In this document: positions 1 through 9,784 of the stretch, piece by piece | How positions within the stretch are numbered: the first letter of the stretch is position 1 | Layout: the number at the start of each line of letters is the position of its first letter | Assembly: GCA_017893485.1 (NCBI GenBank) | Contig: CM030366.1 | Coordinates: 72,575,469-72,639,468 of the forward strand | DNA from: Hemerocallis citrina | Taxonomy: Eukaryota > Streptophyta > Magnoliopsida > Asparagales > Asphodelaceae | Direction: 5' to 3' | Length of the DNA: 64,000 bases | Translations under genes and position numbers: made by a program | The notes under the pieces: model-generated | Seen by the model: the letters and a program-made list of their open reading frames with translations, nothing else | Told to the model about the DNA's origin: nothing | The model's database searches: none

Positions 1-7
1 GTGTGTG

Positions 8-495
8 TGTAACACTCTGTTGTTTTCAAAACAGTATAAAATATGTATATAATATATATGTTGAAAGTATAAGGTTGGCTGTTGTAATATATGAATGATG
101 GCATATGTGTAATTATCTAGAAAAGTGGTATAGTATTAAAAGGGGGGGGGACACGTGGGAGAGAAAAACAGCAAGTTTACATGCTGTGTTGCTCTTGCTT
201 GTGTGTGACGTCACACATGGTGATGTGCCAATGCCAGGGAGGCCCACCAGAGTATTTGAATGCAAATGGCTTGGTTGTGTGCATTATTGAAGTGAGAAAG
301 TTATGGGATTAGTCTCATATCGGAAATCAACTTGATTAAAATAATATTAAAATATAATAGGCCTATGATCAAAAGTCACCTAATCGGTTAACCACCTTTT
401 GAGAGGCAGCCTGTGGTGGGCAGTTGTACTACATAGTATCTAATTTGTCTAATAAATTGTATAAAATTGTCTGAGCTAGGGGCAGGGGCGTTACA
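8..495. repeat. LTR-like sequence, probably a retrotransposon end
   Basis: The stretch opens with TGTAACACTC after a short GT run and closes with GGGGCGTTACA, the TG...CA form of plant LTRs. It contains the phrase 'agtctcatatcgg', a kind of segment also seen in the LTRs of the TRIM at 10557-11191. No matching target duplication was found (gtgtg on the left, aatat on the right), no second copy lies in the window, and no primer site follows. It could be a solo LTR, one LTR of an element extending to the left, or chance. The short ORF inside it (105-290) has no recognisable domain. Confidence 0.35.
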
Positions 496-779
496 AATAT
501 CCTCCATTGTGAGCTTTGTATTACTTCGTTCTGTTTTTTCGTCTTCAGTTTTACTTCTTGTAAAATTGTTTCTGCTTGTATACTCTCGTTGATTTATATA
601 TTGGGCTGGAGTCTAACGATTCTATCCTTGTTGATAAAAAAAAATTTGTAGTTTATCTTTTTGGCATTCCAATATTTGTAGTTTATGATTTTACTATTTG
701 TTTATTCGTATTGTCTTGTTACGAAATATTAAATTCCCAATAATATTATGACTTTTCAACAAAATGTCGATTTCCATAG
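496..779. other. Unassigned AT-rich spacer
   Basis: T-rich non-coding DNA between the LTR-like segment and the inverted repeat. No ORF, RNA gene or repeat boundary was recognised. Confidence 0.5.
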
Positions 780-1140
780 TAATATTATTAATAATCATAA
801 TAACAATAAAAAACAAAATCCATAATAATAACAATATTAATAGCGAAACGTGAGCCTCGTATTTGCTGGAGAAAATTTTCTCATACAAAGTGAGGTTTCA
901 AAACAAGAACTCTTAGATTATACGTTTGATCAAAAGACGCATTTGTTCATCTTGTTTGTTAACTATTGCAATTTGCAAATGAGTCCTATGATTAAACCTA
1001 TAATCTAAGGGTGCTTATTTCGACACCTCACTTTGTATGAGAAAATTTTCTCATACAAAATGGGACTCACTTTTCTCATATTAATAATATTAATAACAGT
1101 AATATTAACAACTATAGTAATAATAATAATAATAATAAAC
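780..1140. repeat. Large imperfect inverted repeat (foldback/MITE-like)
   Basis: Two arms of roughly 130 bp face each other around a loop of about 45-70 bp near 938-980. Matching landmarks are 'tcatacaaagtgagg' near 880-895 and its complement 'cctcactttgtatga' near 1025-1040. Further in, 'ctcttagattata' (near 910) pairs with 'tataatctaaggg' (near 1000). The arm sequence contains a local palindrome (tttgtatgagaaaattttctcatacaaa, split here as its two halves TTTGTATGAGAAAA and TTTTCTCATACAAA). Peptides read outward from the two arms look alike because of the dyad, so neither is a gene. Target duplications were not resolved. Confidence 0.7.
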
Positions 1141-1164
1141 TTTTCACATATTAATAATATTAAT

Positions 1165-1174
1165 ATTAACAACG

Positions 1175-1225
<51 letters not shown>

Positions 1226-1229
1226 TTAA

Positions 1230-1277
<48 letters not shown>
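1165..1277. repeat. Compound (AAT)n-(ATT)n microsatellite forming a dyad
   Basis: An AAT trinucleotide run (about 1175-1224) passes directly into an ATT run (about 1229-1277) through 'taatattaatatta'. The tract is therefore its own reverse complement and could fold into a hairpin of about 50 bp per arm. Translations of it give poly-Asn and poly-Ile and are not proteins. Confidence 0.9.
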
Positions 1278-1278
<1 letters not shown>

Positions 1279-1780
1279 GGGAAGATACTTACCTTATTAT
1301 GGGTGAAATAGTGATGGGTATTATTATTAATATTCAGGTTTGCATGCCTCTTAGGATAAGTTTAATGAAGGACGGGAAGGGACGTGGAAAAAGGGAAGAG
1401 TGAGAAATTTCAAAAAACCGATTCTAATGATAGCCAGTGTACAAAGAGGGAAGAGGGAATAGGAGGGGCCAATTTGGCCACCCCTCTTACCGCCGGAAAA
1501 AAAAAAGAGCAAAGAGATCACCCATGTGACGCTAACATTGGCTGACATCATTGTCACCTTTAATTTTTTCTTTTCTTTCAACGAACTGATTTTTTTTTTC
1601 GGAACAACGATTAGGGTTAAATTTTATTTTTATAAAAATCCCCAGCGGCTAGATTCTATTTTCTCCTATAAATAAAAGCTCACATTTGCCAAGTTTTTCA
1701 CAATTCTTATTCCATTTCTTCATATATAAAAATTACACTAAAAAGTTCAATAAAATTTTTAAATATTTATTAGAAAAATA
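1278..1780 (+). promoter_or_regulatory. Spacer with a candidate TATA box upstream of the Myb-like remnant
   Basis: No convincing gene. A TATAAATA at 1667-1674 lies about 110 bp upstream of the Myb/SANT-like reading frame beginning near 1781. It is followed by AT-rich sequence of leader type, so it may be the relic promoter of that unit. The minus-strand ORF at 1351-1581 has no recognisable domain and is probably chance. Confidence 0.35.
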
Positions 1781-2057
1781 GGTGGAGATACAAACTGGAG
1801 TTACGATGAAGAAGAAGTCATGTGCAAAGCTTGGGTAAAAGTCACTCACAACAGTGAAACTGGATTTACATCCACACAAAATCTCGAGGAACCTGGGAGA
1901 TGCCCAAAGCGGAGTAGCTGGTTCGTCAAGTGTTGCCTCGATTGGAGGGGAAGCGTGTGTTGATGGCCATGCAGCTCGAACTCAAGATGTAGGTTTGGTC
2001 TTTCTTTCAGATCGTTTGAGGGATCAAGGTGGTGTTTTGGTAGCTAGGGGGCCATAG
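1781..2057 (+). pseudogene. Myb/SANT-like (PIF/Harbinger-associated) protein, N-terminal remnant
   Basis: The frame starting at 1781 reads GGDTNWSYDEEEVMCKAW then VKVTHNSETGFT. This is the W-x-x-[DE]EDE-x-LCKAW pattern at the start of the Myb/SANT-like domain of plant proteins annotated as 'glutathione S-transferase T3-like' or PIF/Harbinger ORF1. In PIF/Harbinger elements that protein is a DNA-binding partner of the transposase. The similarity fades after about 35 residues and the frame hits a stop near 1960. A second frame (1854-2057) continues with a Gly/Ser/Ala-rich stretch of the linker type. No ATG is in place for the domain. A plausible C-terminal part lies at 12877-13287. The identification rests on a short motif and is moderate. 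Confidence 0.55.
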
Positions 2058-2525
2058 GCAAAGCATGTCCCTTAAAAGGAATATCCCCTTGCCACGATGG
2101 AGTATATATGATGCTGAGGGAGATGTGTAATCTTATTGACTGCATCTTTTTAACATGTATTGAGATGTTGATGTGAAATGAAAATATTCTAAGTGTTCAA
2201 GCATTGCGTCTTATTCTCTTTGAGTAGTAACTGTTTGTGTTTGGAGTAGTTGTGGCAACTTTAGTAGAAGGTTGGACCTCTTGTGCTCTTATTGTGGCAA
2301 GTTGTGGGAGTGTCCTTCGGGAGGGTCTTGGCCCCATTTTTATTATTCGGGGCTATCACATTGCGATAGCTTGCTCTGAATGGCAAGTTAGGCGCTCTAT
2401 CTTGATTGTTTATACATTGCAAAAGCAACTTCGTGTCAGGGGTGTTGACTCCGGGCTTATTTTTTGTAAGCATTTCGGGTGTAGATCAAGTGGCGAGTTG
2501 AGTCTCTGAACTTGCTCTTAGCACT
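2058..2525. other. Unassigned sequence
   Basis: Non-coding or unrecognised sequence between the Myb-like remnant and the truncated end of the Athila-type element. Short ORFs occur on both strands (2237-2509 +, 2261-2473 -) but are mutual shadows with no recognisable motif. The stretch may hold the breakpoint that truncated the gypsy element. Confidence 0.4.
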
Positions 2526-2529
2526 GTTG

Positions 2530-3511
2530 TTAAGAATTTTGTTGTGGTTTGACTCCTCCTTGATTATTGTTCCAAGAAAAATTAGGGTGATTTCTCCATC
2601 CTGAATTGTATGTGTTTGCATAAGGGTTGTTTTGTCTTTGAAAATTTGACACAGAATTTGCTTGTTCGACATTTGATGGAGCAAAAGCATTTCTCACTTG
2701 GCAATCTTCTCTTGAATGATTTCTTGCACAAAGATCACAAATCATATTAGTTTGAGTAGCATTAACATTTATATTACCTATTTGTTTAGATAAAATATGA
2801 TTTTTTGTAGTTAAAGTAGTAATAGGATCAAGTTCAAAAACTCCCGCCACTTTTCTTGGCATTGTTCTCTCTGAAGACCATTGGTAATTATTAGATGTCA
2901 TATCCTCTAAAAGCTCATAGGCTGCTTCATGAGTTTTGCTCATAAGTGCATCTCCAGCTGCTGCATCCACCATAGATTGATTTGTAGCTTCCAAACCGTT
3001 ATAGAATGTTTGCACTTGTAGCCACTTCGGGAGTTCATGATGAGGACACTTTCTCAATAGCTTTTTGTACCTCTTCCATGCATCATATAATGACTCAGTC
3101 TCGAATTGAGTGAATGTGGTGATGTCATTCCCTAATTTTGCTGGGAGAAAATACTTTGCCATAAATTTTTGTGCTAAGCCCCCCAAGTTGTAATGACTCC
3201 TGGCGGTAAAGAATTCAACCAAACTTTTGCCTTATCTCGAGTGAAAAATGAAAAAGTCTCAGTCAGATAGCATCATTGGAAACTCCATTATATTTGAAGG
3301 TATCACATATTTCGTGAAAGTTTGCAATGTGAACATTAGGATCCTCATGTGGTAGTCCTCCAAATTGAACAGTCTGTTGAATCATTTGAATGATCGCCGG
3401 TTTAATCTCAAAATTGTTAGCTTCAATAACCGGCCTCTTTATGCTTGATGTTGCTCCATTAATTGAGGGCATACCATAGTCTCTCAAAGCCATGTTCTCA
3501 TCGTTCGCCAT
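2530..3511 (-). pseudogene. gag: Retrotransposon gag polyprotein fragment (Athila-like)
   Basis: Gag forms the capsid-like particle that packages element RNA in the cytoplasm. The product starts at 3511 with MANDENMALRDYG. The first segment (82 codons, 3511-3263) includes PNVHIANFHEICDTFKYNGV, the N-terminal part of the retrotransposon gag domain. The frame is then broken near 3225-3265 and resumes (3222-2530) with the central domain (SLYDAWKRYKKLLRKCPHH and YNGLEATNQSMVDAAAGDAL). Near the end is a CDLCARNHSREDC sequence, a zinc-knuckle-like C-x2-C-x4-H-x4-C. An Asn/Gln-rich tail follows and the frame stops at 2530. The normal continuation into pol is missing. The frameshift and the 3' truncation make it non-functional. 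Confidence 0.8.
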
Positions 3512-3692
3512 GATAATGTACTTGTATGTCCTGAAATATAAGTATTAAAAAAAATAGAAAAAATAAAAAAATTATTAAAAATAAAAGTAAGTCAAAAGAA
3601 AATAAAATGGTAAAATAATAATAAAACAAAAAAATAAAAAAATCCAAACTAGTAATAATTTAGCAATTTTCAATATCAATAAAAGAATAACT

Positions 3693-3712
3693 AGTCCCCG
3701 CCAGAGGTGCCA
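3693..3712 (-). other. Degenerate primer-binding site (tRNA-Asp type)
   Basis: On the minus strand the sequence just inside the LTR reads TGGCACCTCTGGCGGGGACT. It differs at a few positions from the tRNA-Asp-type site (TGGCGCC...GGGGA) used by Athila-like elements. It sits about 10 nt from the LTR edge and starts with the expected TGG. Confidence 0.65.
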
Positions 3713-3721
3713 AAAACTTGA

Positions 3722-5228
3722 TGTGATAATTTGCAAGTGTACAAAATCGCAACAAGTAGTATTGTTAAGTGAAAAGAGTGTCGAATCCACAAGGACTAAT
3801 TATTTTACTGAGTACCGAAATTTACTAGATTAAATACTATTTGGACATTCGAAATTCAATAAAGAAAGCAACTAAATTAAATTAATCTAAAGAACTAACT
3901 AAATTAATTAAAAGGAGCGGAATCTGAAATTTTGCTGTTTGTTAATAGCAAAATTAATTCTAGGTCGTTTGATTTCACCAAATTGATCCTACACAATTCA
4001 TAATTCCATGTAATAACAAATTTTACTTTTCCAAGTTGTAGACCAAAATCCCCTATGTAATCAATGCTTTCTCTCGAACAACACCAAAAATATCTCCAAC
4101 TAACTGTTTGTCATATCTCTATACAAATTTAATTAATTGAATACTCATTAAATTCTTTGGATTTCTTTATAGTCACATCAATCACGGTAAATCATCGCTA
4201 ATTTCGCTCAATTAATGATGTTTAATTCTATAATTCAAAATCACAAATTACCTCTCGGTCTCTCCATGATCCAATAAATCATACAAAAGTTGGTCAAACA
4301 ATTGTAAGCATTAAAAACAAAAATCAAACACACAACAATGAAAAAATAGAAAAATAGTATGGAATTAAAATTGTGTTCTTAGAACTAGGTTAAATTAAAG
4401 CCCTAGAAAAATAAAATTAGTTCATAATGGTTTAGCAGCTAACAAATACGGTCATAATAAAAATTAGAAGAGAAGAAGAAAAACTTAATTCTGCAGAAAA
4501 TCCACGTATCCGCACCTTCTTCTTTCTCTCTCCTGTTCTCTCCACCTCGATTTCCACGCCGCAATCCCAAAGCCGAAAAAACACCTCTGTTTCCTTCCTC
4601 GGTTTTCGCGTTGCCAAACCACATAGAGCTGCCTCAAAACCCAAGTCCACCCTTCTCCTTCTTTCATCCTTTCTTTTCTTTCCTTTTTTTCTTGTTTTTT
4701 TCTTTTCTTTGGAGTTCCACACCGCCCAAGCCCTGTACATGCCTCCCCACCTACCTACTACCTTTACGCTTCTGTTTCCCTACTAATATAGGAAAAACTG
4801 TAATTAGGGTTAGGTTAGTATAAAATTTAGGTTTAGTTACTTATTAATTAATTAATTAGAATATTTAGATTAAGATTAATCTATTAACTTAATTAACTAA
4901 TATTTTTAAAATTTTCCTCATCCATCAATCCATACTGTTCATTATATAATTTCATTTCAACCCCTAATTGATAATAATATTGTCTATTGACTTTTTCGAG
5001 GGCCAATTTGTAAAATTCAAAATTCAACAAATCAATAAAAAAATTTCCTTGTTTTCTTTTTAAGTTTTACTGAAAATATTCACCTTTTGTATCATAAAAT
5101 CTTATTCCTTCAAAAATAATTAATTAACTGAAATATATGGAAATAAGATGAATTATTAACAAGATAGACGAATACAAACAATTTTTATCGGTAAATGAGT
5201 ATAAATATTTATATAAAAATTATACACA
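3722..5228 (-). repeat. 5' LTR of the Athila-like element
   Basis: The LTR starts on the plus strand with TGTGATAATTT and ends with AAATTATACACA. These are near-perfect inverted termini in the TG...CA form. The early phrase 'gtgtacaaaatcgcaacaagtagta' (split: gtgtacaaaatcgc, aacaagtagta) is of a kind common at Athila/Tat LTR edges. The length is about 1.5 kb. Lys/Arg-rich or Phe-rich ORFs inside (4432-4823 on both strands) come from GA/CT-rich sequence and are not genes. Confidence 0.7.
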
Positions 5229-5229
5229 T

Positions 5230-5700
5230 CAACTGTCACATTTACCCGATACCCAGACCCGACCTAGACCCGACATTGGACCAGAACTGAAACGATCTAT
5301 ACGGGTCCGCGTCCGGGTCCACTCAAAATAGAACTGACCCGGACCCGAACCCAGACCCGTTAAAAAATACCCCCAAACGTATAGAATTTGAATAATAGGG
5401 TTATAGGAATACACATATAAAAGTAATTGGTGAAGATAGATATGTGAATATAATATTAATTCATGTACTTAAGTGCAAATTGTTAGAATCATAGAGTATC
5501 GGGTGCAAAAATACTTGAGTGCAAATATTTATTCTCTACTACCGGACCAGACGGGTAATTTTTTTAACTAGGCCCCGGACCCGGACCCAGACCCGGTTCT
5601 TGCAAGTCTGGGTCCAGGTCCAATTTTTGGACCCTGAGGTACCGGGTCCGGGTCTGGGTAGTGGAGAACCCAACCCGATAGGACCCGATACCAGCTCTAC
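5230..5700. mobile_element. hAT-like non-autonomous remnant with ACCCG-rich ends
   Basis: Both flanks are packed with ACCCG/CGGGT motifs (5247-5360 and 5535-5690) around an AT-rich centre. This matches the subterminal repeats of Ac-like hAT elements and the ends of the intact hAT at 25484-29091. The right end reads GATACCAGCTCTA, the complement of a TAGAGCTGG-type hAT terminus. The left terminus has decayed and abuts the Athila LTR, and no 8-bp target duplication could be matched. Confidence 0.5.
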
Positions 5701-5714
5701 TTTCTCTGATGCAT

Positions 5715-6295
5715 GTAACTAGACCAACTCTAGGAACCCTGAGTATGGACTCCAAACATGTTGACGATGAGTTTTGGGAGAAATCGAATGGCGAATCGAG
5801 CCTTGCATACTTACTTGGTGGCAAGTGGCCAGAGCGACTCAATGAACTATAAGTATGAACTCCGTACTTTTCGAGGGGTTATTTTGGGAGCAGAGCGAAT
5901 GGTGAGGTGTGCCTACCCTTGCTCAGTGGCAAGTGGCGGGAGCGACTAAGTATGGACTCCGAACAGGTTGACGACGAGTTTTGGGAGTAATCGAATGGAG
6001 TGGCATGCCCCGCATACGCACTCGGTGACAAGTGGCTAGAGCAACTCTAAGAACCATGAGTATGGATTCAGCACTTGTTTGTGAATTTTTTGGGAGCAGA
6101 TCGAATGGCGAGGCATGTCTCGCCCTTGCTCGGTGGCAAGTGGCCAGAGCGAATCTAAGAACCATGAGTATAGACTCCAAACATGTTGCCGACAAGTTTT
6201 GGGTGCAATTGAATGGTGAAGCATGCCCCGCACACATACTCGGTGGCAGGTGGCTAGAGTGACTCTAAAAACCATGATTATGGACTCTGCACTTA
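5715..6295. repeat. Tandem repeat, about 109-bp unit, five to six copies
   Basis: A unit with the landmarks 'gtatggactcc', 'gttttgggag', 'tcgaatgg' and 'ggtggcaagtggc' recurs. The 'aagtggc' landmark falls near 5823, 5931, 6030, 6139 and 6249, giving spacings of about 108, 99, 109 and 110 bp. The 99-bp unit has lost the 'tctaagaaccatg' segment. Copies differ by scattered substitutions. The ORFs reported here on both strands (5923-6275) only follow the repeat. The array sits exactly where the 3' part of the Tat element at 6521-12876 would be expected. Confidence 0.85.
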
Positions 6296-6520
6296 TCTGT
6301 TTGGGTGGTCAATAAGTAGTTGGTGTTTTTCCAGGGTGGACCATGTGTCTGCTTATTGTTTGCATCCAGTAGAATTGTTCAAGAATTTTGCAAAAGAAAA
6401 CACTGCAAATTTATTGGAAAATGAAACAAAGCAGTTGCTTTAATCGCTAGCCTTTATTTCATGTTGTGACCTTTATATGTGTCAATTTTTATAGCATGTT
6501 TGAAGGTAACTACTAAGGGA

Positions 6521-7400
6521 GAGCATTAAGTGCCCTCGTTGTACTTCATTAGGTTCTCGATGTTCCAAGTCCTTGATATCTTCTCCTTTCCCCCCAGGTC
6601 TTCAAGTCGGTAAGCTCCTAGGTGGACCACTTGTGAGACATTACATGATCCCTACTAGTTAAGGGTGAACTTTCCCTTCTTGCATGAGTTGGATATCACG
6701 AGCTTTCGAATGACGAGGTCCCCCTCTTTGAGGTTGGCAGGGTGGATCTTCTTGTTGTAAAACTTCTCTAGCCTCTACTAGTAGATATGTCCTCGCATGA
6801 CGGACTTCTCTCAGACTTCTTGATCTAGATTGGCCCAGAGGTCATTTGAGTTCTGCTCTTTGTTGAAGGAGATAAGCGAGAGGAAGTTAATCCTACTTCT
6901 AGAGGGATGAGTGATTCTGTGCTGAATGTGAGGTTGAATGGGGATCTCCCATTGGTATTCTCTTTGTGTTTCTATAGGACCAGAGCATGTTTGAGAGTTC
7001 TTTGACCCATATCCACTTCGGTGCTTCACCAAGTCTCTTCTTGAGGTCATCCAAGTTTTGTCGATTGGCATTCTCGGCTTGGCCGTTGGTCTGGGGGTGC
7101 GAGATAAAGAAGAAGTGTTGTTTAACACCCATTTTGGTGCAAAACTTACATAATCCCTTACCAGCAAATTGAGTTCCATTATCGGTGACTAGTGTGCGGG
7201 AAATCCCGAACCGCCAGATATGTTCTTCTAGAAGAATTGCTGGACCTTATGCTATCTGATTGTTGTTAGTGGTTCTGCCTCGACCCACTTTGTAAAGTAG
7301 TCGATGGTTACCACTAAGAAGATTTGTTGTCCACTAGCGGGAGGAAATGGTCCAAGCAAATCCATTCCCCACATTGCAAAGGGTATGGGGCTTGACATAG
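6521..7400 (-). pseudogene. pol: Tat integrase and pol C-terminus (broken)
   Basis: Integrase inserts the reverse-transcribed DNA into the host genome. Visible on the minus strand are ISHPQTNGQAENANRQ near 7100-7050, the HPQTNGQ[AV]E motif that carries the catalytic Glu, and KELSNMLWSYRNTKRIPMGD near 6990-6940. The polyprotein end reads YRLEDLGGKE then WNIENLMKY and stops at about 6521. That is the usual C-terminus of Tat/RIRE2-type pol (Y-x-L-E-D-x-x-G ... W-N-x-x-x-L-x-x-Y). Several frameshifts and stops separate these parts. Confidence 0.75.
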
Positions 7401-7458
7401 AGCTGAGGTTGGCTTGGGGTACCCACTTGATGAAGGAGTACTTCTGAGAGGGGATGCA

Positions 7459-8018
7459 TTAGAGAGTGAACTTGTTGGAACCGAGTAAGATGACTTTGAC
7501 TCCACTCCCTTTGAGGCAAGAGGACCCATTCATATAGACTCTCCAAAGTGGGCGGTTGTCTCCTTCCTCGAGGGGATCAGGAATGGTGCTTTCAATGATG
7601 AATTCGGCTAAGGCTTGGACCTCGATTGCTGTTCTCGGTCGATAAGTGATATCATGTTGACTTAAATTGATGGACCACTTCATAAGTCTCCCCGAGCTTT
7701 CTACGTTATGAAGGACTTGTTTGAGTGACTAATTGGTAAGGACCCAGATGGAGTGCACTTTTAAGTAGGGTTGGATCTTTCACGCTAATGTAACTAGTGC
7801 ATAGGCCATCTTCTCCATATTCAAGTATCGAAGTTCAGCATCGTAAATTACCTTGCTTACATAGTAGATTGGCTTATGTACACTGTCCTATTTCCTTACC
7901 AAGAGGCACTAAGGGTCTGGTCCAAAGTAGCCATGTAGAGGTAGAGGACCACTCTCGGCTTAGGCTCGCTAAGAAGTGGGAGATTGACGATGTGTACTTA
8001 GAGTAGTTCGAAGGCTTC
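7459..8018 (-). pseudogene. pol: Tat RNase H region (broken)
   Basis: RNase H degrades the RNA strand of the replication hybrid. On the minus strand the segment at 7683-7459 reads MKWSINLSQHDITYRPRTAI then EVQALAEFI, which is the connection typical of Tat pol between the first RNase H-like domain and the second (W-x-x-x-L-x-x-[FY]-D-I-x-Y-x-P-R). It continues with WRVYMNGSSCLKGSGVKVIL, the start of the extra RNase H-type domain, where DGSS is usual and the Asp is replaced here by Asn (NGSS). The frame breaks on both sides. Confidence 0.7.
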
Positions 8019-8850
8019 CTATTCTTCATCTCCCCGCACAAAATTCTTCGCTCCATGGAGATCTTTGAAGAATGGGAGGCACTTCTCCCCAGACTTGGAG
8101 AGGAATCTCCCAATGGCGGGGAGGCATCTTGTGAGCTTTTGGACTTCTTTGATGGTAGTTAGGGGAAACATGTCTAGTATGGCTATGATCTTCTCTGGGT
8201 TGGCTTCGATTCCTGTTTGGCTTACCATTAACCCTAAGAACTTCTCCGAGGAGACCGTGAAGGCACATTTCAAGGGATTTAGTCTCATATGTCTTCGCAG
8301 TGCATTAAAGGCTTCTTGGAGGTCGGCCACATGGTCTTCTTTCTTGAGGCTCTCGGCTGATTTGCTCTTTGAAGACTTAGTCACCAATCACTAATATGTG
8401 GCTCTGGTGTTCTCTAGCCTGAAGGGTGTGACTCGGTAATAGTAGAGCTCTTGGTCGGTGATGAAGGATGTCTGGTGGAAACATTCAGATTTGGTTGTAT
8501 CGCAAGAACACATCCATGAAGCTTAAGAGCTCATGGCGTGAGGTAGTGTCGATCAAGACGTCTATGCTTGGTAGAGGGAAGAGGTCCTTTGGACATGCTT
8601 TGTTAAGGACGGTGAAATCTATATAGATTCTCCATTTGTCATTGGCTTTCTTTACCATTGCCACATTCGCTAGCCACTCGGGGTAGCTAACTTCTTGAAT
8701 AAAGCGGGCAGCTAGGAGTTTCTCGAATTCCTTCTTGAGTGCTTACTGCCTTTCGGGGGAAAACTTGTGGTGCCTCAGTTGGACGGGTCTGACTTATGGG
8801 TTCACATTTGACCAGTGCATGATTAGATCTTTGAATATGCCCAGCAAGTC
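8019..8850 (-). pseudogene. pol: Tat reverse transcriptase (broken)
   Basis: RT copies element RNA into DNA. On the minus strand, about 8700-8540 encodes VKKANDKWRICIDFTVLNKACPKDLFPLPSID (given here as VKKANDKWRICIDF and LNKACPKDLFPLPSID) and then HELLSFMDVF. These are the finger and first palm motifs of gypsy RT. The segment 8387-8019 encodes the thumb and connection (LRRHMRLNPLKCAFTV, SSEKFLGLMVSQTGIEANP, TRCLPAIGRFLSKSGEKCLP). The YxDD catalytic box between them falls in a disrupted part near 8400-8440 and was not seen intact. Multiple frameshifts make the enzyme dead. Confidence 0.8.
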
Positions 8851-8934
8851 TGAGGCAGTCCAAAAGAGATCTCGGTTCTTCCTAATGCAAGTGATGAGTT
8901 GCTCCTTGAGTTGAAGGGGGAGTACCTTGCTTGC

Positions 8935-9700
8935 CTAAAAACACTTAGCTTGATTCTCTTGAGAGAAGGGAGTTTTTGCTAGTTCGTCTACAGGGTTCAG
9001 AGATGGTGTGTCCCCTATCTTGGGGGAGTTCCATAGCATCGAGGGGGAGGACCGAGCCCCCACTGTGGAAGTGTAACACACTCGAGCAGCTTCTTGGCTT
9101 TCTTTGGCCTTCTCTACCCCTGCTGCTGTAGGAAAATTTATTTTCATGTGGAAGACTGAGGCAACCGCGTGAAGGGTTGCTAGCCCTGAACGACCATAGA
9201 TGGTATTGTAGGTGGACTTCATGTCGACAACTATGAAATTGAGTGCTTCTGTGCGGGTAGTCAGAGTATACTCACAGTTACGTCAAGGGTGACTATTCCT
9301 TCGATCTGAATTGGAGTTCCGAAGAATCCATGGAGGGTGTACCTGGAGGGTTTGAGACAGTCTCACTTGAGCTTGTGGTCCTCGAATACATTCAGGAAGA
9401 GGATGTTTACCGAGCTGCCGTTATCTACAAAGACGTGACGCACCTCATGATTGGCTATACATATGATGATTATAAGTGCACCATAGTGAGGTGTTCGAAC
9501 TCCTTTGAGGTCCTGATCTGAATGTGATCCGAACTCCCGATCTCTTAGGAGGGGGATGTTGTGCACTGAGTGTACTTCACAGAGAAATTCTGTCCTTGAG
9601 GAGTTTGATAATCCCCCCATAGGTCCCCCATGGATGGAGTGGAAAACCTCCATGCGTCCCAAGCCTTGGGACTCGGAAGTTCTCTAGTCGCTTGTTGGCT
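8935..9700 (-). pseudogene. pol: Tat aspartic protease region (broken)
   Basis: The protease cleaves the gag-pol polyprotein. On the minus strand, 9662-9363 holds HYGALIIIICIANHEVRHVF then VDNGSSVNILF, the active-site region of Tat-type proteases (D-[NT]-G-S-S-x-[ND]-I-L). The C-terminal side at 9222-8935 reads TYNTIYGRSGLATLHAVAS and continues with HMKINFPTAAGV, matching the Y-N-x-I-[LI]-G-R-x-x-L motif at the end of the domain. The two parts are separated by breaks. Confidence 0.75.
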
Positions 9701-9784
9701 CCTCTTCCGGAATGATGTTTGATGTTGTTTCTTTGGGCGAACTTGGCGAGGTATCCCTGTTGGAGCAAGGCTTCAAGCTCGTCT

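Larger units (their letters stand above)
2530..5228 (-). mobile_element. Truncated Ty3/gypsy element, Athila-like (5' LTR, primer site, gag)
   Basis: Read on the minus strand, the order is 5' LTR (5228 to 3722), a degenerate primer-binding site, then gag (3511 to 2530), where similarity ends. Protease, RT, RNase H, integrase and the 3' LTR are absent, so this is an immobile fragment. The Athila-type call rests on the gag motif around CPHHELPKWLQVQTFYNGL and on a primer site resembling the tRNA-Asp-type TGGCGCC...GGGGA of Athila elements. No target duplication can be tested because one end is missing. Confidence 0.75.

Noticed and set aside
1033..1311. 92-codon ORF rich in Asn and Ile
   Set aside because: It is the translation of the AAT/ATT microsatellite and the foldback arm.
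4432..4823. Overlapping ORFs rich in Lys/Arg/Glu or Phe/Pro
   Set aside because: They lie in GA/CT-rich LTR sequence, overlap in several frames and show no domain.
5923..6275. ORFs on both strands with repeated peptide blocks (for example ATCHR repeats)
   Set aside because: They follow the 109-bp tandem DNA repeat in different frames. No start context or family match.
5715..6295. CRISPR-like regular repeat
   Set aside because: Units are contiguous 109-bp copies without unique spacers, in a plant genome; it is a satellite-type tandem array.
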